DNA from: Gymnorhina tibicen
Lineage: Eukaryota; Chordata; Aves; Passeriformes; Artamidae
Direction of reading: 5' to 3'
DNA: 64,000 bases
NCBI GenBank assembly: GCA_013399875.1
Contig: VXAZ01006360.1
Coordinates: forward strand, 558,001-622,000
Shown here: positions 25,292-37,950 of the stretch, piece by piece
How positions within the stretch are numbered: position 1 is the stretch's first letter
How the letters are laid out: every line of letters starts with the position of its first letter
Notes under the pieces: model-generated
What the model was told of the DNA's origin: nothing
Database searches by the model: none
What the model saw: the letters and a program-made list of their open reading frames with translations, nothing else
Program-made: the position numbers and the translations under genes

Positions 25292-26919
25292 GTGAGCTGT
25301 CACTCCTGCCAGCTACTTCAAGGTCCGACTTCAGCATCCGGTGGCTTTGGGTCACCCACTTCCTGCCAAAGAGGTTCAAACAACTCCTGCTGCAGCCTCC
25401 TTTAATGCTTTTGATGAGAAACTGCCATGAAAGGAAGCAGAGAGCAGGAATTAGGAGAGTTCAGGGTCGGGAGTCAGGAGAGGGGAAGGGAGCCAAGATG
25501 GGGTAAGACACCCGGGTGTCCATTTGGGGCAGGGCTCACTGGCAGGGTGGATGAGTGCAGGTCTTTCATGGCACAGGTGGTCACCTCTTGTGAGCAAGCC
25601 ATGACTGATATGGGATACTTTATGGGGATGAGATTTTCCTTTTAATTGTGGATGTGTCTTTCAAGCATTCATTTCAAATACCTCCAGTAGCCAATCAATT
25701 TACCAAGTTCCAGGGCACCATTTACTTCGTTCTTACTGACAGTAACATGTTTTGAGATATTTTCATGTATCTTTCATGTCTTGAAATAAGATAATGCAAT
25801 TCTCCCCAGAAAGACTGAAATTACTTTACTTTGAAGCCTTACATAATTCAGTTTTTAACAGATCCACTTGTGAAAAGTATTCAGATTTTCTCTGCCTCTG
25901 AAGTAGGAATGGCATCATGAGTTTTAAGGGGTTTAAGATCATGAAAGGAGGAGGATTTAGCCTATTTCTTAATAAAAGACTCCTGGAACATGTTAAAGCT
26001 GCTGTTCTGAGACTCACAGTATATAAGAAGTTTTATGAAAATATGTCATATCTAGCTTTCTATCAGATTAAAGTCACTCGGGAGAACTTACAGTGCCCTG
26101 AAAGTCACTGTTTTTTCAAAGAAATCATCTTAGTCAGATCAAGACTGAAAACAGAATGTGAAGCCAAGTATTTGGGTATGTGACAAAAACCATGGTTTTT
26201 TCTTCTTCACTAAGAAGTGTTTTAGATAAAAACTATGCTTATTACTGAGGAACAACCAAGTCTGTCTTGTGATTTACCTCTCATGAATGCATGATATAGT
26301 TAATTTCAGCACATGCATCATTAGGTCATTCAATTTTAACATTATTATATAAAAAAATCTTGTGACACATTGTAAAAGAAATGTTAAACTTTCGATAATA
26401 TCCCCTTGTCAAATATCCCTTTACATCTAAGTGATCATTAAGAATTTTAAAGTGCAAGCAGAAAATCGTTATTTAACATTCAAAGAGATAAAGAAGGAAT
26501 TTTGGTTGGGTTTTTTTTTTTTAAGAGCTAGAAAAGATATTTTTAATTCATTTTAATGCAACTCTATGAGATAACCATCATCTGAAGATATACCTAGATA
26601 TTTTCACGTGTCTAAGGTTAGCAAATTGAGATCTCTCCTGCAGTCATAAAACTCTTGGAATTAAGAAAATATTGTAAGTGTTGCTAAACTACTTTTAAAA
26701 TCAAATTGCTTTGCTGTATATGAGAGGTTTAATCAGCTAGAAGAAAATACTTCTTTTTTTTGCTAGAGAGGCATCATCCAAAGTTAGCATCTTGCATTAT
26801 CAGAAGCTATTGACGACACTGTGAAAGTTCAAATCATTTGAACTTAGTTAACTTTTTACATTTTCTGATATTCTTTGTGTAGTTTAAGCACCATCTTGAG
26901 AACAATAAAAAACCATGAT

Positions 26920-26981
26920 GGGTTACTCCCCTTTCATATCTGTGCAATAAGGGTTACTCCCCTTTCATATCTGTGCAATAA
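26920..26981. repeat. Perfect 31-bp tandem duplication
   Basis: The unit starting 'gggttactcccctttcatat' and ending 'gcaataa' occurs twice head to tail with no mismatch (26920-26950 and 26951-26981). Perfect identity points to a recent duplication or an assembly or polymerase slip. Confidence 0.95.
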
Positions 26982-27493
26982 TGAACTACCATTTCACATT
27001 TTGAGTTGAAGGCATAGATGAAAAATAAGCTGTGTTCAACCACATCTCCAACATTTTCTCAGTTGGAAAAGAAGCCCACACTTGAGGACAGCACAGAAAA
27101 CTTTCATCCTACCAAAATGTACCATATCATCTCCTGGCCAATCTCGGGACCAACATTATTTAAGTTACAGTCAAGACAGAGTGATCTCAATGTTTAACTA
27201 TGCCTAATACTGCTGTAGCAGCAGCAGCAGACACCTCTCTGTTACAAAACAAATAATTCAATAATTTCATCCATTAATAATTCCTCTTGTGATAAGCTCT
27301 TCTTGCTCTTAGTCTTTCTTCTAGTAAAAAACCACTTCATCTGCTCTATACTCTATTTATATTGGAGCAGTACCATGTACCGTGCCTAATTCAGCTCAGT
27401 ATTTATCCCCTAATAACTACATAGGATAAATTATCTTTACATAATAAAAGGAAATGTATGGAAGGTAATCTTAGATGTTCTTTCAAGTAAGTT

Positions 27494-27556
27494 AAAGCTT
27501 CAGTTGGACTCAATGACCTTAGAGGTTTTTTTCCTTAATGATTCTATGATTGATTC
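27494..27556 (+). mobile_element. CR1 LINE 3'-end fragment
   Basis: The sequence reads 'cagttggactcaatgacctt' then 'agaggttttttt' and 'gattctatgattgattctat', the avian CR1 tail. Only the terminal part is present. Confidence 0.75.
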
Positions 27557-28051
27557 TATCATTCCTTGAAATGCATTTAAACCTGATATTTTTACATTTG
27601 TACATTGCTTAAAATTGCTTCTGTATGAAGACTGGAAAGAAACAGGATCCTTTGGTTTTACAAATAATGCTCTAATGTGAACATAAATTTGAGTAAAAAT
27701 TGACAGAGATACAAAACAAGAGTTTGGGGGAAATGAAGTAGCCTCCAGCAGAGATAACTCCAGGTAATTCATTCCGAAGTCCTCCTGGAGGAAGGAGTCT
27801 ACTCAGTTCTTCTGTTCCTTTTTCCCAGGAGGTTACCTATCCAGGCCATGTTTTTCCTTCTGCAAACAATAGAACTGTGGGCATACCCACTTTGGTTTTT
27901 TGGAGGGTTTTCCCATCTCAGTTCCCCTATAAAACCCTTACCCAAGCCTTGACCTAAACTCAGAAGGAAACACTTCCTTTTCCATGCTGGGATTGTTCTT
28001 CCAGTGACCACTTTAGTATCACAGAGGCCCCGGTACAGCACACTCAATCTC

Positions 28052-28098
28052 CCACTGCTGGATAATCCCACTGCTGGATTATCCACTGCTGGATAATC
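28052..28098. repeat. Three-copy 16-bp tandem repeat
   Basis: The unit ccactgctggataatc occurs about three times. The middle copy reads 'ggattatc' instead of 'ggataatc', so it forms a 9-bp inverted repeat with the first copy (GGATAATCC / GGATTATCC). Confidence 0.9.
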
Positions 28099-31000
28099 AT
28101 TTTCAGGGGCCCTGCTGAAACCCCAACCTTGACATCTCCAGGCCATGTTATTAAAAAGTATCTTGACACCATGGCTTAAAGCCCTACTCTGCACATTGTG
28201 TTCACAGGAGAAGCATATGAATGGAATTTGTTTTGGTCTCTTGCTAGATGGATGCTCATCTGGGATGTCCACAGCTACTCAACCTCCCTCAGAGGTGCCA
28301 GGATGTCCTCTGATGGCTAAAAGCACAGTGTGGGCTCCACCCAGATGTGCACCTCCAGCCAGATGTGTGCTCTCTGGAGAGGGGCTTGGCAAACCCCGAG
28401 GGTGGAGATGTGAGACCCTCTGAAATCACAAGTCATACAACTGAAAGGGGCAGGAGGACTGGGTCCATTCTGTGAGCAAACCAGGCACCTGCCTGGGACA
28501 GACAAATCAGAGGAAAGTGTTCTCAGAGCTGCATTGTGACTTGGCTATCTGCCACATGGATTCCTGCACAAAAAGGGACATTTTTGGTTCATCAGCTACA
28601 TGGACTTGTATGCAAGAGCTTGCTGTCCAAGCAGTGTGCTGCCTTCCCAGGACCATAGGATTAGCCCCATGAAGGGGCAAGGCCAGCCCTGTCTTTGGCA
28701 TAGACCTCTTGTGTTCAGAGACAAACCAGCAGTAGCAAGAAAATGCTGGATTATACATAATCAGAACATAGGAAAGAAGCCACAAACCTGTTATACAGGA
28801 AAGGAAAAGAAAGTGGCAATAAGAACGGAAAGCAATTTCTTATTGCAGGGACTCTTTCCTTAGAGCGACAGTCCTGTCTTGAAGGCTATGAGAACGAGGA
28901 CTCTGTGTGTGCTTTTGGCTACTCTGAACGGCTCTGCAGACCAGGTGATCTCACCAGGTCATTTTTATGATGATCTGTGGTCTGTCCTCAAGGTACATTT
29001 ATGCAGTTGTGTTTCCTTCAGCAGAGTTATGACTACATAAATGGAGGGCTGAAATCAGCCCATCTGAAGCGAGTCAAAGCAGAAGAAACTCGTTTCCCCT
29101 TTGGGCACAATGTTAAATATATCTGTCAGCCTGATGTTTATGGTGGTGCTGTACAAGAAAAGCATTCCTCCACCTCATGGCTAAAGCCTGTCCACATGTT
29201 TATAAATGCCCTTTGGCTTGGGCAGGTTAAATGCTCAGAGTCCAAATCTAATAAAAGGCCACATTTCACTGATACTATACCCACTGCCCCCTCATCTAAT
29301 CTCATTTAATTTATAATAATGATATTTCTTGTTGTAATTCTGTTATATCAGGATGTGGTCTTCCTTGTAACTTTTTCTCAGTTTTGCTCATATGACATGA
29401 TCTATACATTACTAGCATGTTATGAAAATCAAGGGAGATGTAAATCCTTCTAATGCTGTTACGCCTGCTTTAGTATTATAAGCTACCAGTAAAATACCTG
29501 AGCAAAAATGAGAAATAAAATGCACAGAAAATTCAGTTTCTGTGAGAGTCTTAAATCAATCCAGATGCTGCTGACACCTTTCACAGCCTTTTCTGTGGTT
29601 GTGGATATTGATGTGAACTAGAACACCTGTCTTGCTTGTTTGTGACTGTGCATTAATGCTGGTATAATCAGTGATATGTATAGCCCTGACACAAAAGACA
29701 AGTTGACACAAGTTGAAAGAAAAACAGCTTTTCTAATTTATAAACACCTCTAGCTGAAATAATTTTACCATCAGCCACAGTACTCAGTTCTATATTTCAG
29801 TCCAGTGAAAGGGCTGGAGAAGTTTCAATGAAAGTTATTTGAATAGACAGTGATTACATTACTCTAAATACAGAAATACTGAATTTTGTGTGCTGAAGTG
29901 ACTGGAGCTCCAGAAGCTGGTACTATTGGAAAACACAGTGACAAAATGTACAGAGCACTTAGGGGTTGCCTGGGGGAAACCTCATGATTAAAGATAAATT
30001 CTATCAATGTGTCTGCCAGAAAGGCTGCTCTGCACTAAGGAACTCAATAAACATGATTTGTGTCTAAGATTTATTTTTGTCAAGCCACCTATTACACATG
30101 TTTTATGTGTGTTGCTTCCCCTCAGCCAGGGAGGGCAAATATATTACACTTCTTACATCATCCTCATCGTGTTTCTCCACTTGCTAAAATTATTTGGATT
30201 GATTTAAGTAGAACTGGTATGACTTACAATTTCCTTTTTCTTTTCTTTTTATTTTTAATAGCCCTCATGACTTGCAGCCTGTTGTTATGGTTTGTAGCAC
30301 TGTGTGCATGACAACATGCTTTGGTCTTTCTTTAGATGTGCAGTCTTAGATGGCTCCACCACAGAGGTGAGGGCGGGACCCTGGTTTTGGAAGACACCTG
30401 CAAAGAGTAGGGTTGTGCTGCAGCACCACCTTTACCCAAAGAAACCTCACAGATGTGCAGGAGGCATTATGGTAACACCCACAGAAAAAAACAAGTTATC
30501 AAAGCCCAGCAGCAATGACATTTAAGACCACTGTGACCATTTCTTCTGAATGACATGATGTTGCCTGGACTGGTTCTTGTTTCATATCCCCAGACCTGTG
30601 ACTGTGCATCTGGAGCTGCCCTGCTCCAAACTTTCTTGAATCTTAATGCACAGTAATGATCATAACAGGATCAGTTCACAGAAAGCAACCTCCCTGCTCC
30701 TACATAATCTTGCTCTAAGTGTATGTACTGCATACATATAACAGGCTTTTTATTCACAGCATCACACTTCAGTTCAGTTGCTTAGTCCCCACGGTTCCTG
30801 GTACAGTTTTAGCTGGACATTTAGTTATGGCCTCCTTGCTCTGTGGTTGTTGGAGCTTGGCTGCTGCATGACTGTAGAGGTCAGGGGCTCTAATAGTAAA
30901 TAGGGAATCCTTTACTATGGGCCGCGACAAGCTACGGAGCAGGGCTAATCATTTGGATCCTACGGGAAATGGCCTATCTTGTGAGACCACAACAAGCTGA

Positions 31001-34000
31001 TGGGTTACTGCAATTTGAGTCATCTCCCAGCAGTACAGCTTAGGCAGCCTTGAAAACCAACATTCCTCTTGTAGACATTGCTCAATACCTCTTTCAATAA
31101 AATTCATCACCTTTCTGCCTCTTAACATCCTCCTTCCATACTGTCTCTCTGAAGAAAAGCTTTTTTTTTTGTATTTCAGAAAGGTTATCAAAATACTACA
31201 TGTTCTTCCCAATTCAAATTCTGCACGAAGGAAAGCAGACAACTTGAGCTGATGTTCTACAACTGTGCTCTGGAAAATCAGCAGGAACTCCAAACTTAAA
31301 TCAAGCAAGTTAGAAAAGTCAGGCTGTTGAATATAACCCAGTGTGATGCATCAAGGTGTCATTTAGTACACAAGCAAAAGTTTACCATCGTGGAAAAACT
31401 TTTAGGTGTCATAAGATACAAACAATTCCCACTTTAGATTTCACTTCAAGGTGCCATTGAAGAGGCATCCACCTCTTTCCTTCATGTCTTGTTGCTTCAG
31501 TGAGAGACCCTGATGTAAAAATGCTTGCCTCATGTTTAAACTTTACTTGTTGATTTAAATGAGTTAAATTATAACCATTTGTTTCTGTTGAGCCTTGCCA
31601 TCCTAAAGACTTCTGCATTTTCTCTCAATCAAGGTACTTAAGCAGTGCAATGCTCTCGTGTCTTAATTTTCTTTTTGAGATGCTAAAAAGAAAGAAGTCT
31701 TCCGTTTTCTTTACTTCAGATTTTTTGTTTTTCAGTTTTTTAAATTTCTCTGGTCTTCTCTCTGTAGTTTTTATCAGTCTGTTTCAAATGAGCCATGCAG
31801 ATTAGATGCCAGACTGGTTCACTAGGGCCTTCAGCTCTTGGCCCCAGATTGCTCCTAACTAGCTGACTCTGTCCCTGGCCATGGTGTGTTCTCTTTGTTC
31901 TTACTTGGATGGCCTTTCATGTGGCTGGGCCAAAGCAAATCAAGTATTACAATAAGGCCTTTCAACAAAACTGCTATTAATATGTATTACGGCAGTGCCT
32001 GGAGTAGCCAGTTGAGATGGAGACTGTATGTGTTGTCTAGTTAAACATTGTCTCTGTCCTGAAGCAGCCACAATCCCTGGGTAAAGTCTGCCACACTCCC
32101 CTGGAGTATCTTGTTCTTCACAATTACCGGCTCCATTGAATTCACTGGTACTATCCATGCATCAGAGTGTAATTTTTCATGAACGGCAGCAGCAGCAATC
32201 TGTTAAAGTTCAGAATTACCCTGTTCCCTGGATGTGTGGTATTTCTTGAATTCATTATGAAAGACAAGGTGAAAGAAATATTACAAAGATCTGTAGAGCT
32301 GCTTGCAAATCCCTTCTGAGAATCCTATTTCTCCTACAAGGAAAGTAAGTGACACTTCAAATCTAGGATTTAGGAATGCCACTTCATTAAACTGGTAGAT
32401 GAGGACTTACTTTATGTCCACTTGTGATTAGTGGACTTCAAAGGATTCAACTGATAATGCATAAATTAACTGATTAAAAATTTTATTGGAAGGTTAATAA
32501 AATCAGAATGAGACCTGGCTGTTTCATTTCAGCTTTACCAAACTTCATTATTATTAAGTTCTGGCTATTATTGTGGTCATATCAGTGTGCAGGGGCTTGC
32601 TGACCTATCAAAACAAGATCATGGAGCATCCCGTGCAACCGTCTAATGTATAGTTCCATTGTCTCCACATTAAGTCTGAATCAAAATGGGCAGATAATGA
32701 TGAGGATAAATGAGCCATCAAGTTTCATTTACTCTCATTTTTAGAATGGGTTCAGGGCTTCAGTGAGTACTGCAGAATTACAAACTTGTTATTAACCCAG
32801 AGCTTCATAAAATGAATATACAGATGAATATTACAGATAGACCAAATAATAAATACAGAACAAGTGCTTGCCTGTTTTAATACACTGGCACATTAGGTCT
32901 TCCTCTTACAGACCTGCTCAGCTGCAGGTAAGTTTGGAACATCTAGATTTATTAGTCTAAAAAAAATTCAGTTCCTCTGTGCTTTGTCTTTCTTTTTTAA
33001 TTCACAAAAAGGCCCAATTTTTATGCAGATTTTTTTCAAACTGTAACTTCAAGCAGAATCAGCTTTATTCTTTATCAGATGGAATGGATTGCTGTGCCAC
33101 TATGTGCTTTGGAGATTCATTCAGGGAAGACAGAAGATGGGGATGCCAAAGTCCCTACAGCCGAGACAACAATGTCCCTCACCCACTCTGATTTTCAGGA
33201 GCAGAGCCAGAAGGTTCAGACCCACATCTCTTCACCCACCTAGTGGGAAGACCCTGCATTTCCCTATGAAGCTGTCCTACTTTGCAGCATGGACTAAAGA
33301 TTGAAGGGGACAGTAACCAAAGGTAGCTGTAGTCCAAGGATTAAGGGATTCACCCAGAAGGGAAGAAAACTAGTTTAATCTCTTCTTCAAGGGCTGTTTT
33401 ATGCTGATGAATGCAAAACAGGTAAGCTGCCTGTGGAACTAGAACTGGCATGAAAGTACCCCTCTTTATTCAGGCATGAGCTTTGATGGGGCTGGGGGAG
33501 TGAGGACTCCTAAAGGGAGTTCTCTTCAGTGCTGCTGGGCATTGTGAGGTCTTTGCAAGGCTGATGGACAGTCAGTCATAATTTCAGCACTGATTGTAAT
33601 AACAACAAGCCTGAGCCCTGGGATTTTAAAGAGTTTTAGGATGAAAGCGGCCCTGTAAAGTCAAACCACTGCGCAATAAGGCATCACTTTAATCCATTAA
33701 CTCTCCATTATGGGCTAAGTATGTTTCTTAATTACCACGGGTGACTTTGGAGGGTAGCTTAACCACATGATTCCCACTAATAGGAATGAAAAGTTTATTG
33801 TTGCATCCTAGACTTTGCCTAATATCTTAATTTCACCCTCAGAGCTGTGCCTGCAGGCAGCAGTCAGATGAGATCCATTTAAAGAAAAATGTGTTTAGTG
33901 TCAGCATTCAGGATTTAGAGCACATAGCTTGATCCTCTTTATTTGTAATTCCCTGTTCAGGCATTTCCCTTCAACGCTGTGAGAGCATCTTGAGCTCTGA

Positions 34001-37000
34001 AAAGGCCAGGCTGAATTACATGTGATGCAATTACAGCAGAGTTGCTTTTCCTGAAGTTAAGGAATGTGAACAAAAGGCTTCCTGGGCCTGTCCAGTTTTT
34101 AAAATCAATTGTGTCAAGCAGGGAACAGGAGGCAAGGAATAGACAGGGCTTTGGCCTTTTTATCCTCCCTTGGACTGCCTCCCGTGTCACCAGTGCACAA
34201 GCTACAATCTCAGCTCTCCGATGATGACTTCTATTCAGCTGCAGGGAGCTGCCGCATCCCCGCCCCCCACCTCCCATACCCCTCCCGATCCCCGGCAGCC
34301 CCCTCAAGGGCATTGCAACAGCTGAGAATAAAAGGAATGCAGCAGCTCAGGTCACCTTTCTCTCATCCCTGCTTCAAAATACTCCTCTTCCAGACAGGAA
34401 AGCCATGGTTTGCTTTGGTAGTGCCACACCCTTCAGCAAGTCTCCTCAAATTCACAATAACCAAAGTTGTGGGGAAGAGTTTAGAGGTGTCAGTGCAGAG
34501 CAAACAGCTGGCACCTTAGAAGCTGAGGCTCTTGATTCGGAAAGCCATCTCTGCCAGTGGAAAATCGGTTAGAAATCTGCTCCTCTCTCCATTTCAGCCC
34601 CTTCCTTCCCACCCACATGCTGCAGCTCACACTCCCCTCAGTTGTGCCAAGGCAGCTGCTTCGGGGACTGCTGCAAACAGAATTGCTTCGATTATCTCAG
34701 TTTAAAAATAAACCTTTTTTTTTCTATTATTCTTTATCTTAAATTATGTCAATAATCCACTCCGCCATCCAGCCACAGAAGCTTGTGCATTGCTCAATGG
34801 ACAGGACAGAGAGACACAGTGCTGGGAAGCAAAATTGTGGCTGAGGAACTCTTTCATTGTACTACAGTCCTGTTCTCCTATCAGGTTCCTATAGCATGAC
34901 CTGGACATTCCATTGTATACGGAGCTCCTTGGTCATTAATACTGAGCTGTAACTACTTGGTCAGGCAGCAGTAGAAATTTATGCCCAGTGAAACATGGAC
35001 ACACCATTGCACTGAATTTAGGAAATAATGCACCATGGACTGTTTCATCTTTAAATATTTATGCTAACCTTACCTTATGGGAAGCAAAGCAATACCTTTC
35101 CTGCAAAGACAAAACTACCTCATCCACACTCCCAGTTATCTGGAATTAAGTTCAATAAGTAGAATTAGGCATGTAAATCAAGCCCGTATTTTGAAACAGA
35201 CTCCTAGCCTATTTGAAGGAGACCCTACAGGTTTTGGATTTCTCAGTGATGAAAACAGGTGTAAACTCCAAGCAATGAAGTGAAACTAAAGAATGAAAAA
35301 TTTACATTAAATAAACACAGAAAGAAGTGCTGGATTCTGCACAATCTTGCATGAGAAATAGCCTGCATTTCTTATACTCTAGAAAGATTGGATTAAATAA
35401 TCAAACTACAGCACAGGGAATAATTTTTCATAGGTGAGACAGGCAAGAGATAAACTTACTGGTCTTTATCCCTGTCTACTTTCCATGAATCTGAAAATGA
35501 TTAATGGATTTATTTCCCACGGAATATGTAAAATAAAGTGCCTTTTTTACCAGTCACAATGTAACTGATCTTATTAAATACTTTCTTCAGCTCAGCTAAC
35601 CTGTTCATATGAATAAGACAACAGACTTCAACCACAGAATGGCCATTTTCTGATTGGCCTGGAAATGTCACTGTAGCCACGGCCTTGGCACTGTCTGAGG
35701 CAAGGCAAATTTACATGCGGGATCTACAGCACAACCTTCACCACATAGTTTCTATACCGATTTTAACTACTTTGACTCAAGGCGTGGCTTACCCTGAGGA
35801 AGTTAAATGACACTGCCCTGGGGCAGATGCTTGAATTGTATTCCTACTGGAACTTGTGGCTACCTTAAGGAGGATGGGCTATATTAGCCACAGCCATCCA
35901 ACCCAAGCAAGTGGCTGAGATTTTGTGTCTAAGCAGTACTTAAGCTGCTACTGACATGAACGCAAATTTTCTCTGCCTTTTTTCAGCAGGGGGACCCGAG
36001 CGTGGTTGAGTTACTCTGTTGAGCTGGACAACAGCATAAACATGAACATTAGCAGACAACTCAGGGCACTGCATTTAAAGAGAAAAGAAACTTGTTAAAA
36101 TGGATGTTTACACTTTGACAAGTCAGACAACATCCTCAGCCACCACCTGCTTTTCTCCATTTATTCCACTTTTCTTTTTTTTTTTTTAAAGGGAAACACT
36201 TCCTCAAAGGGACACCAAGACTTGGATTATTACACTGCAGAAAGAAGATGAGTGTTTCCTACCAGCTATGCTTTCTTTCCTTTGAGTCCTCTCCGCATAT
36301 GAGCGTTCTAGATGTTGTATTGCTTCAGAGGTACCTCCATCAACAGTAAAAGGGATACTAGAAATACAGATAAGGAATTCTGGCTCTCCCTGCTGGGGGC
36401 AGGTACTTTATTTTTAAGCCTTGAGCTTAATGAAGGCATCAGATTTGGAAAAGCTAGATGCTGCTTGTTGATTTTGTCCTTATAACTCTCCATAAGACTG
36501 GGAAATACTATTCCTATTTTGCAAGTTGGGTGGGGGTTTTTTCCTAATTACACCATTGTCAGCTCAGAAAGGTATTTATCTGTTATTTACCTATGGATGT
36601 TCCTCTTCAGTCCATCTGAATTCCGCTTGAACTTTTTCCCCCTGAAACTCAATATTGATAAGGCTGATATCACGAGGTAGTTTAACATCCGTGTGACCAA
36701 AACAGAACTTCCCACACATTTTGGCTAGATAAACAGTCTAACTTTGGAGGGAGTAACATTTCCTACGAACCTCCCATTTTTATATGTGAATGGCAGGTTT
36801 AGCTGAGAACAGACAGCAATGCCAACAAGCTGTGCCAGGTGAGGTAAGAGAAACAGGTGACCTCATTTCTTTCCCACCTGCCAGTAGTATCAGCACAATG
36901 GCTCATTATTCCTCTACTTATTTATGGGCTTTTGTATATTTACCCTTCCCCTGTCAGACAATATTAGTACTGAATCTCTATTTGTACCTCCTTTTCTGAA

Positions 37001-37029
37001 GCGGACAAAGACTATTAGCTGCCCTTTAA

Positions 37030-37390
37030 GAAGCACGGGCATTATGAGTCTCCCTTTTTTTTCTCCGGCCCCGAACTCCGAGGAGTGGCGTGCGGGACGT
37101 GAGGGAGCACCGCCAGCCCCGAGGCGTCCCGTAGGCTTCCCTCGCGCGGTTGCGAGGGCCGGGAATGCAGGAATGCCGGTCAGGAATGCTGGGCAGTAAC
37201 GCTGGCACCGGGGCGCTGCGCGGGAGTGGGCCGCGCGCTGTGGGCGGGCTCTGGCGCCCCCTGCCGGGCACTGCCCGCCACGGCCGCCTCATGCCCCACC
37301 CCCGCCCGCGGCCTGCGGCGCGATATCCCGGTCACCCGCGTTCCTTCGGGGGCCTGCTAAAGCTTTTAGGGTTCCTCTCCGGCCACCTGG
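37030..37390. promoter_or_regulatory. Orphan CpG-rich patch
   Basis: A sharply GC- and CpG-rich segment (for example 'gcgctgcgcgggagtgggcc' and 'cccgcggcctgcggcgcgat') sits in AT-rich DNA with no recognisable gene on either strand. It contains three GGAATGC copies at 37162-37189 and a CTCF-like site at about 37253-37270. It ends just before the antisense CR1 that starts at 37412. It could be the promoter of an unannotated transcript, a distal regulatory CpG island, or a local GC-rich insertion. The frames inside it are short and their composition follows GC content. Confidence 0.45.
37253..37270 (-). promoter_or_regulatory. CTCF-like motif
   Basis: The sequence ggcgccccctgccgggca matches the reverse form of the CTCF core, which has GCGCCCCCTG followed by a G-rich half. 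The positions after CTG deviate from the best consensus (GTGGCC). This is a motif match by eye only. Confidence 0.35.
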
Positions 37391-37411
37391 TGTGGGAGAC
37401 ACAGTGCAAAC

Positions 37412-37950
37412 CTCATAGGATCATGGAACCGTTATGCTGGGAAAGACCTCCAAGATTATTGAGTCCAACCATTAACGTGACACTGCCAAGGCACTACCAA
37501 CCATGTCCCTCAGCGCCACATCTACATGTCTTTTAAACACCTCTGGGGATGGGGACTCAACCTCTTCCCCGGGCAGCCTGTTCTAATGCATGACCATCCT
37601 TTCCACACAGAAATTTTTCAGAATACCCAATCTAAACCTCCCTACTGCAACTTGAGGCCATCTTGTCCTATCACTTCTTGCTTGAGAAGAAACAAACCAC
37701 CCTCCTTTCAGGTAGTTGTAGAGAGCAATAAGGTCCCTCCTGAGCCTCCTTTTCTCTGGGCTAAACAGCCCCAGCTCCCTCAGCTGCTCCTCATAGAACT
37801 TGTGCTCCAGACCCTTCCCCAGCTCTGTTGGCCTTCTCTGGACACACTCCAGCACCTCAATGTCCTTCTTGTAATTAGGGGCCCAGAACTGGAAACAGGA
37901 TCTCAGGTGTGGCCTCACCAGTGATGAGATGACCGCTGACCCAAATCTAC
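37412..37950 (-). mobile_element. CR1 LINE, 5'-truncated, antisense
   Basis: Read on the minus strand, this is the C-terminal end of CR1 ORF2 plus the 3' UTR. Recognisable blocks are 'SLVRPHL', '[12 protein letters not shown]', '[14 protein letters not shown]' and '[12 protein letters not shown]', followed by '[11 protein letters not shown]'. The element's 3' tail lies at the low-coordinate end ('cataggatcatggaac', a worn form of the usual 'catagaatcatagaat'). About 540 bases remain of an element of several kb, the typical 5' truncation. The minus-strand open frame at 37583-37972 is this fragment and not a host gene. Confidence 0.92.

Larger units (their letters stand above)
20975..37029. other. 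Long gene-poor stretch
   Basis: About 16 kb without a supportable gene. It contains an exon-like segment at 25227-25291 (listed), a perfect 31-bp tandem duplication at 26920-26981, a CR1 tail at 27494-27556 and a 16-bp tandem repeat at 28052-28098. Several AT-rich, repeat-free blocks occur, notably about 32.44-32.90 kb and 33.59-33.95 kb. A short CG-rich patch lies at about 34.23-34.31 kb. The open frames are short, and none has splice sites or residue composition that would mark it as coding. Confidence 0.5.
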
